28,571 nt of DNA from JBBQZU01 sp038207425 (lineage in GTDB: Bacteria; Bacteroidota; Bacteroidia; Flavobacteriales_D; Cryomorphaceae): NCBI GenBank assembly GCA_038207425.1, contig JBBQZU010000033.1:1-28571 (forward strand). Direction: 5' to 3'. Each line of letters opens with the position of its first letter. Position 1 is the stretch's first letter. Positions 25,401 through 28,571 of this stretch are shown here, one piece after another. Position numbers and translations under genes: made by a program. Under the pieces are notes generated by a model that saw nothing but the letters and a program-made list of their open reading frames with translations, did not search any database and was not told where the DNA came from.

Positions 25401-25897
25401 TGGTGATAACAGGTATGGATTTCATAATCATTATGACCATGATTGGGATTATATCGCTTGCAGGAATTGTAGTGAACAACGCCATAGTGCTTATAGATTA
25501 TACCAACCTGCTGAGAACACGCCGCCGCGACCACTTCAACCTGCATGATGATGAAAAGCTACCTTTCGGTGAAACAGTTCAGGCAATTATTGAAGCGGGC
25601 AAAACACGTTTACGGCCTGTATTGCTAACTGCTATTACAACCATTCTCGGACTAGTGCCGCTGGCCATTGGGTTAAATATTAATTTCTTTACCCTCCTAA
25701 GCGATTTCGATCCACAGATTTACATTGGTGGTGACAATGTAATATTCTGGGGGCCCATGTCATGGACCATCATCTTCGGTTTGACCTTTGCTACCTTCCT
25801 TACGCTTATTATTGTGCCGGTAATGTATCTGATTCTTGCCAAAACTAAATACCGTCTCATTTACCGCAAGGATGTGAAGTATACCATTAAGGAATAG
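22415..25897 (+). CDS. RND-family efflux pump inner-membrane permease
   Basis: A 1,160-residue proton-driven pump of the AcrB superfamily, with the two-fold TM1/large loop/TM7/large loop layout. The TM4 motif reads LVDNGIVVVENV, so Asp415 matches AcrB Asp407 while Asn416 replaces Asp408. The TM10 motif reads VVNNAIVLIDY, with Asn1021 where AcrB has Lys940. This places it outside the classical multidrug AcrB subgroup. The protein is about 110 residues longer than AcrB. Two extra hydrophobic stretches lie between the TM6 and TM7 regions (about 519-568), and an insertion lies near 1086-1112 (LLSDFDPQIYIGG). Substrates are unknown. It is last in the TetR-TolC-HlyD-RND operon, ends in TAG and is followed by a strong terminator. 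Confidence 0.94.
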   Translation: MKLLKKGDKGYKEFGLSTLAINNRTTVFVLGFIILFGGVIAYTNMPKESFPDVVTPEIYVGTAYPGNSPLDIEKLITRPFEKELNTISGVDEINSTSMQGYSTIQVKFTFDITPEEALRKVKDKIDIAKSDKDFPQDLPADPNIFEMNFSELIPIMNINLSGDYSIEQLKEYAEHLEDKIEDLSEITKVEIRGVMDKEVKVDLDLLAMEAMQINFDDVSNAIASENTTISGGDLLVDEFRRNVRVIGEFSNVDEIGDVIVKRENQEVVYLKNIAQISFGEKDKESYAREYTRPVVMVDIMKRAGENLIDVSDKINAILAEASTDVFPRDLQVSITNNMSDDTRTQVDELENSIIFGVLLVTGVLLFFLGLRNALFVGIAIPLSMLMSFMILGALGITLNVMVLFGLVLALGMLVDNGIVVVENVYRLMEQGYSPIEASKLGVGEVAVPIIASTATTLAAFLPLAFWPGLMGEFMFYLPVCLIIVLSSSLFVALVINPVFTSVFMKVGEEEIDPKRMLRNSVIFIAVGALVDLIGLSTESKTLVSMGNLSVIIGLFGILNIFILRPGASTLQNKWLPSLENFYQRFLRYALAGKRPYAFLAGTFGLLIFSLMLFAVFPPKVEFFPVNEPQYLNVFIENPIGTDIEETNRVTKQLEERVITALDKYFENTPNGRESFLVKAIIGQVGEGTSDPVQGPSMANTPHKARITVQFAKFQDRKGFSTSDVLEEVRFAVKGFPGTQITVSKNEAGPPQGAPINIEVRGDDYDKVMADAIAFRNFINQRNIAGIEELKLDVELGKPEMPIIIDRDKARRLDLSTYQIGDALRTALFGKEVSTYKDGEDDYPINMRLMKHYRDNEDALMNMRLTFRDQASGKIKQVPISSVAEAQKSSTFSAVKRRDLDRVVTISSNVLVDYNANEIVARIKDLVPEYELDKTNEIRFTGMQEEQAEEFAFLSTALAIALFLIILIITAQFNSISTPFIIAFSVLFSLIGVFLGLVITGMDFIIIMTMIGIISLAGIVVNNAIVLIDYTNLLRTRRRDHFNLHDDEKLPFGETVQAIIEAGKTRLRPVLLTAITTILGLVPLAIGLNINFFTLLSDFDPQIYIGGDNVIFWGPMSWTIIFGLTFATFLTLIIVPVMYLILAKTKYRLIYRKDVKYTIKE

Positions 25898-25927
25898 TCC
25901 GTCGGAAAAAAGAGTGCAGCCTAGCAC

Positions 25928-25963
25928 GGGGTCGGGAAGCAACGCTTCCTGACCCCCTTTTTT
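25928..25963 (+). terminator. Rho-independent terminator of the efflux operon
   Basis: The stem GGGGTCGGGAAGC pairs with GCTTCCTGACCCC (13 positions, one G-T wobble) around an AAC loop, followed by six T residues at 25958-25963. It lies 31 bp after the RND stop and ahead of dxs. Confidence 0.9.
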
Positions 25964-26011
25964 ATCCCCCACCTTCTGATATTTAAGCCTTCACGCACAA
26001 CTTTTATTTTC

Positions 26012-26019
26012 TACTTTTG
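26012..26019 (+). promoter_or_regulatory. Likely -7 box of the dxs promoter
   Basis: TACTTTTG matches TAnnTTTG and lies 34 bp upstream of the dxs ATG, past the preceding terminator. No clear -33 TTTG is seen at the expected distance, so the call is moderate. Confidence 0.4.
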
Positions 26020-26053
26020 TTAAACCTACTTTCACACCTACCACATACCGCCC

Positions 26054-28003
26054 ATGGAGCCTTACAAAGCAGGCCATCTCCTAAGCCAGATCGATTTACC
26101 AGCCGATCTGAGAGCTAAAATAAACGAAAATGATCTACCCGAACTCTGTGATCAACTCAGGGATTTTATCATTGATGTAGTATCGCAAAAAGGGGGACAT
26201 TTTGGCGCCAGCCTTGGCGTGGTTGAGCTCACTGTAGCCCTTCACTATGTATTTAATACTCCTTATGATCAGCTTGTATGGGATGTAGGCCATCAGGCAT
26301 ACGGCCACAAAATTCTTACCGGAAGACGCAATGTATTCCACACCAACCGAAAGTATAAAGGCATCAGTGGTTTTCCTAAGCGCAGCGAAAGTGAGTTTGA
26401 CACGTTTGGCGTAGGCCACTCATCCACTTCTATCAGCGCGGCACTCGGTATGGCAATGGGCAGCAAAATTAAAGGTGAAGACAATAGAAATGTAATCGCT
26501 GTAATTGGCGATGGTGCCATGACTGCAGGTCTTGCTTTTGAAGGGCTCAACCATGCAGGCTCGGTGAATACGGACATGCTCGTAGTGCTGAACGACAACT
26601 GCATGAGCATCGACCCCAACGTAGGCGCACTCAAAGACTATCTCACTGATATTACCACTTCGCATACCTACAATAAGGTGAAGGATGAAGTTTGGAACCT
26701 TCTCGGTAAAATAAGCAAGTTTGGTCCCAACGCACAGGCTGTCGCCCAAAAGGTTGAAAATGCCATAAAAGCCGCACTTCTCAAGCAGAGCAATTTGTTC
26801 GAATCTCTTAATTTCAGGTATTTCGGGCCGGTTGATGGGCACGATGTAGACCACCTTGTGAAGGTAATGCGCGACCTTAAAGACATACCGGGGCCTAAAA
26901 TCCTTCACTGCGTTACGGTAAAAGGCAAAGGCTACCAGCCAGCAGAAGTTGGGTCGCCTACTACGTGGCATGCACCGGGGCTTTTCAATAAGGAAACAGG
27001 CGAAATCATTAAGGTGGTGCCTAAAGGCCCTGAGCCACCTAAATACCAGGATGTGTTCGGCTATACAATGGTTGAACTTGCCGAGAAAAATGAAAAGATT
27101 GTAGGCATCACCCCGGCAATGCCTTCGGGCTGTTCACTCAAAATAATGATGGATGCCATGCCCGATCGCGCTTTCGATGTGGGTATTGCTGAGCAGCATG
27201 CAGTAACGTTCTCAGCGGGATTGGCTACTCAAGGATTGATTCCTTATTGCAATATCTATTCGAGCTTTATGCAAAGGGCCTATGATCAGGTAGTGCACGA
27301 CGTAGCTCTTCAAAATCTTCACGTTATCTTTTGCCTCGATAGAGCCGGTTTTGCCGGCGCTGACGGTCCTACACATCACGGCAGCTATGATATTGCTTAC
27401 TTCCGCTGTATTCCCAATATGATAGTGAGCGCTCCCATGAACGAGAGCGAGCTGCGAAACCTCATGTACACGGCCCAACTTCGCAATACTGGCCCGTTTG
27501 CCATAAGGTACCCGCGCGGCGAAGGCGTGATGATTGATTGGAAAACGCCGCTCAAAGAAATTAAAATAGGAACCGGTCGCAGGGTGCGCAATGGTGAAGA
27601 CCTTGCCATACTCACCATTGGCCATCCAGGCAATTTTGCGCTTGAAGCCGCCGAAAAACTAGAATCCGAAGGCCTGAGCGTAGCCGTATATGATATGCGA
27701 TTTGCCAAACCTATTGATGAACTGTTACTGCATGAAGTATTTGCTAAATTCTCAAAGGTTATTACTGTAGAGGATGGCTGCATCATGGGTGGCATGGGTA
27801 GTGCGGTTATTGAGTTTATGGCCGATCACGACTACAGGGCAAGAGTGGTGCGTTTGGGTATTCCCGACGAGTGGTTTGAGCACGGCTCACAGGAACAATT
27901 GTACAGTGATGCAGGCTACGGTGTTAACGAAATACAGGTAAAAGCCAAAGAAATGTTGGGTGCTAAGCTTTCTTCCAAAACAAAGAAATTCAATACAGGC
28001 TAG
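26054..28003 (+). CDS. dxs: 1-deoxy-D-xylulose-5-phosphate synthase
   Basis: A 649-residue thiamine-diphosphate enzyme that condenses pyruvate with glyceraldehyde 3-phosphate, the first step of the MEP isoprenoid pathway. The N-terminal substrate region GGHFGASLGVVELTVALH and the ThDP/Mg motif GDGAMTAGLAFEGLNHAG (GDG at 152-154), with asparagines at LNDNCMSI, are clear. The transketolase-like middle domain contains DVGIAEQHAVTFSAG with the catalytic Glu380 and HHGSYDIAYFRCIPN. The C-terminal domain follows (VEDGCIMGGMGSAVIEF). Length fits the family (about 620-650). It appears to be a single-gene unit, with a terminator upstream and a minus-strand fragment downstream. Organisms with dxs use the MEP rather than the mevalonate route. 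It ends in TAG. Confidence 0.96.
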   Translation: MEPYKAGHLLSQIDLPADLRAKINENDLPELCDQLRDFIIDVVSQKGGHFGASLGVVELTVALHYVFNTPYDQLVWDVGHQAYGHKILTGRRNVFHTNRKYKGISGFPKRSESEFDTFGVGHSSTSISAALGMAMGSKIKGEDNRNVIAVIGDGAMTAGLAFEGLNHAGSVNTDMLVVLNDNCMSIDPNVGALKDYLTDITTSHTYNKVKDEVWNLLGKISKFGPNAQAVAQKVENAIKAALLKQSNLFESLNFRYFGPVDGHDVDHLVKVMRDLKDIPGPKILHCVTVKGKGYQPAEVGSPTTWHAPGLFNKETGEIIKVVPKGPEPPKYQDVFGYTMVELAEKNEKIVGITPAMPSGCSLKIMMDAMPDRAFDVGIAEQHAVTFSAGLATQGLIPYCNIYSSFMQRAYDQVVHDVALQNLHVIFCLDRAGFAGADGPTHHGSYDIAYFRCIPNMIVSAPMNESELRNLMYTAQLRNTGPFAIRYPRGEGVMIDWKTPLKEIKIGTGRRVRNGEDLAILTIGHPGNFALEAAEKLESEGLSVAVYDMRFAKPIDELLLHEVFAKFSKVITVEDGCIMGGMGSAVIEFMADHDYRARVVRLGIPDEWFEHGSQEQLYSDAGYGVNEIQVKAKEMLGAKLSSKTKKFNTG

Positions 28004-28109
28004 TATGCTCTTTTGGGCAAGATTGTTTAGTAATCCTTCAGGATCCGGATACTGATTTTCAAAGAGGAATTTTGAGATAAATGCGGGTTTTGCCCAGAGC
28101 TACTTTAGC

Positions 28110-28445
28110 TTATTTATTCTCCAATCTAATATCACCAATATACACTTCACCGGCACCTTCCATATTAAATACAAGGTGTTTTATTTTCTTAAAATCAATT
28201 TTTTGCGGAAACTGCGAAAGTGGAATTCTTACCCTGGTCCACTGTGATGAATAAGTGCCGGACACGGCGTAGGCTGTTTGTAAAGTAACAACTGATTGAG
28301 CCCTGTCATAATCTTCGAATCCTATTTCGAGCGATAGCTTATTATTCGCCATGCTTTCACCCATTTTGAGGTCAAGAACGAGTACACCATTTTTCAGTAT
28401 CGGGCTTATGTCTACCGGCTTCCATTTATTCGGGACACGTTTAAT
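28110..28445 (-). pseudogene. C-terminal fragment of a gene ending in a beta-sandwich (galactose-binding-like) domain
   Basis: The minus-strand frame is open for 111 codons from 28445 down to a TAA at 28110. It has only one ATG (28364), which sits inside the conserved-looking region, so the true start is missing. The visible part reads KWKPVDISPILKNGVLVLDL, EIGFEDYDRAQSVVTLQT, WTRVRIPLSQFPQKIDF, HLVFNMEGAGEVYIGDIRL. The pattern of a tryptophan before (R)IPLSxF and a final GxIxIxxIRL strand is typical of galactose-binding-like domains at the ends of secreted carbohydrate-active or related proteins. The exact family is not certain. The frame is cut off at 28446, 9 bp before the transposase stop codon, so the gene was probably split by an insertion sequence. 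Confidence 0.5.
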
Positions 28446-28571
28446 TTACGGGGACTACGCGAAGAGTTTATTTAATCTGAACAAGAAAAAAGCTGTATCG
28501 GTAACCCCTCTTAGGTTCGCTCTGAAGAGTTTTATTTTGGCATTAAAAGATTCGGCACTTGCATTGGTACT
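28446..28571 (-). mobile_element. One end of an insertion sequence, incomplete at the window edge
   Basis: The transposase stop is followed by only a few bases before sequence that reads as the interrupted neighbouring gene, so the IS end lies somewhere near 28440-28451. GGGGACTACGCG at 28450-28461 is a plausible start of the terminal inverted repeat. The other end and any target duplication are outside the window. Confidence 0.5.
28455..28571 (-). CDS. ISL3-like (ISAon1-type) transposase, C-terminal end, 3'-terminal partial
   Basis: On the minus strand the last 38 codons and TAG (28455-28457) are inside the window. The residues NASAESFNAKIKLFRANLRG, then VTDTAFFLFRLNKLFA, match the closing pattern of ISL3-superfamily DDE transposases common in Bacteroidota (NAxAESFNAKIKxFR...RGVxDxxFFLFRLxKLxA). 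The glutamate in AESFNAK is in the position expected for the last catalytic acidic residue of the DDE triad. The rest of the protein lies beyond the right edge. Confidence 0.75.
   Translation of the reverse strand, partial: STNASAESFNAKIKLFRANLRGVTDTAFFLFRLNKLFA

Noticed and set aside
26420..26971. Minus-strand 183-codon ORF
   Set aside because: It is antisense within dxs, whose catalytic motifs span the region; no independent support.

Overview
This window comes from a Bacteroidota genome. The evidence is a type IX secretion system (T9SS) signature repeated across it: a type B (CHU_C) sorting domain paired with a PorP/SprF protein, and type A Por-tail sorting domains. There are also several TAnnTTTG promoter boxes and A-rich leaders without Shine-Dalgarno sequences. 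The family or genus cannot be told from sequence alone.

Layout. (1) Positions 3-6802 hold the C-terminal 1,900 residues or so of a giant repeat surface protein, open at the left edge, followed 2 bp later by its PorP/SprF partner. (2) Positions 6820-11343 hold a compact metal-uptake operon: operator/promoter, TroA-like lipoprotein, ATPase, permease fused to a DtxR-like domain, second permease, stand-alone DtxR/FeoA regulator. Three of its four junctions are ATGA overlaps. (3) Positions 11403-12152 hold a truncated-looking T9SS cargo. (4) Positions 12226-13563 hold a solitary Fic AMP-transferase gene flanked on both sides by a regular array of a 12-bp motif that alternates orientation every 20-21 bp. 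(5) Positions 13571-17192 hold an OmpR-type response regulator and its sensor kinase, divergent from a secreted T9SS protein, with helically phased TTAACC repeats in the shared intergenic region. The kinase frame carries two in-frame TAG codons and the secreted protein one in-frame TAA, with no frameshifts. (6) Positions 17270-19099 hold an ABM-fold protein and asnS. (7) Positions 19246-25897 hold a TetR - TolC - HlyD - RND efflux operon closed by a strong terminator. (8) Positions 26054-28003 hold dxs. (9) At the right edge a C-terminal gene fragment abuts the end of an ISL3-like (ISAon1-type) transposase.

How the genes work together. Region 1 is a secreted adhesin/matrix protein plus the outer-membrane protein that helps export or anchor it. 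Region 2 is a self-contained metal uptake and sensing unit, with the same gene order as the chlamydial ytgABCRD operon plus an extra free regulator. Region 5 looks like a two-component system with its own target gene, possibly decaying. Region 7 is a tripartite efflux pump under a local repressor. The signals most worth following are the alternating repeat array around the Fic gene, the permease-DtxR fusion, and the three clean in-frame stops in neighbouring divergent genes. No gene-free stretch exceeds 300 bp.
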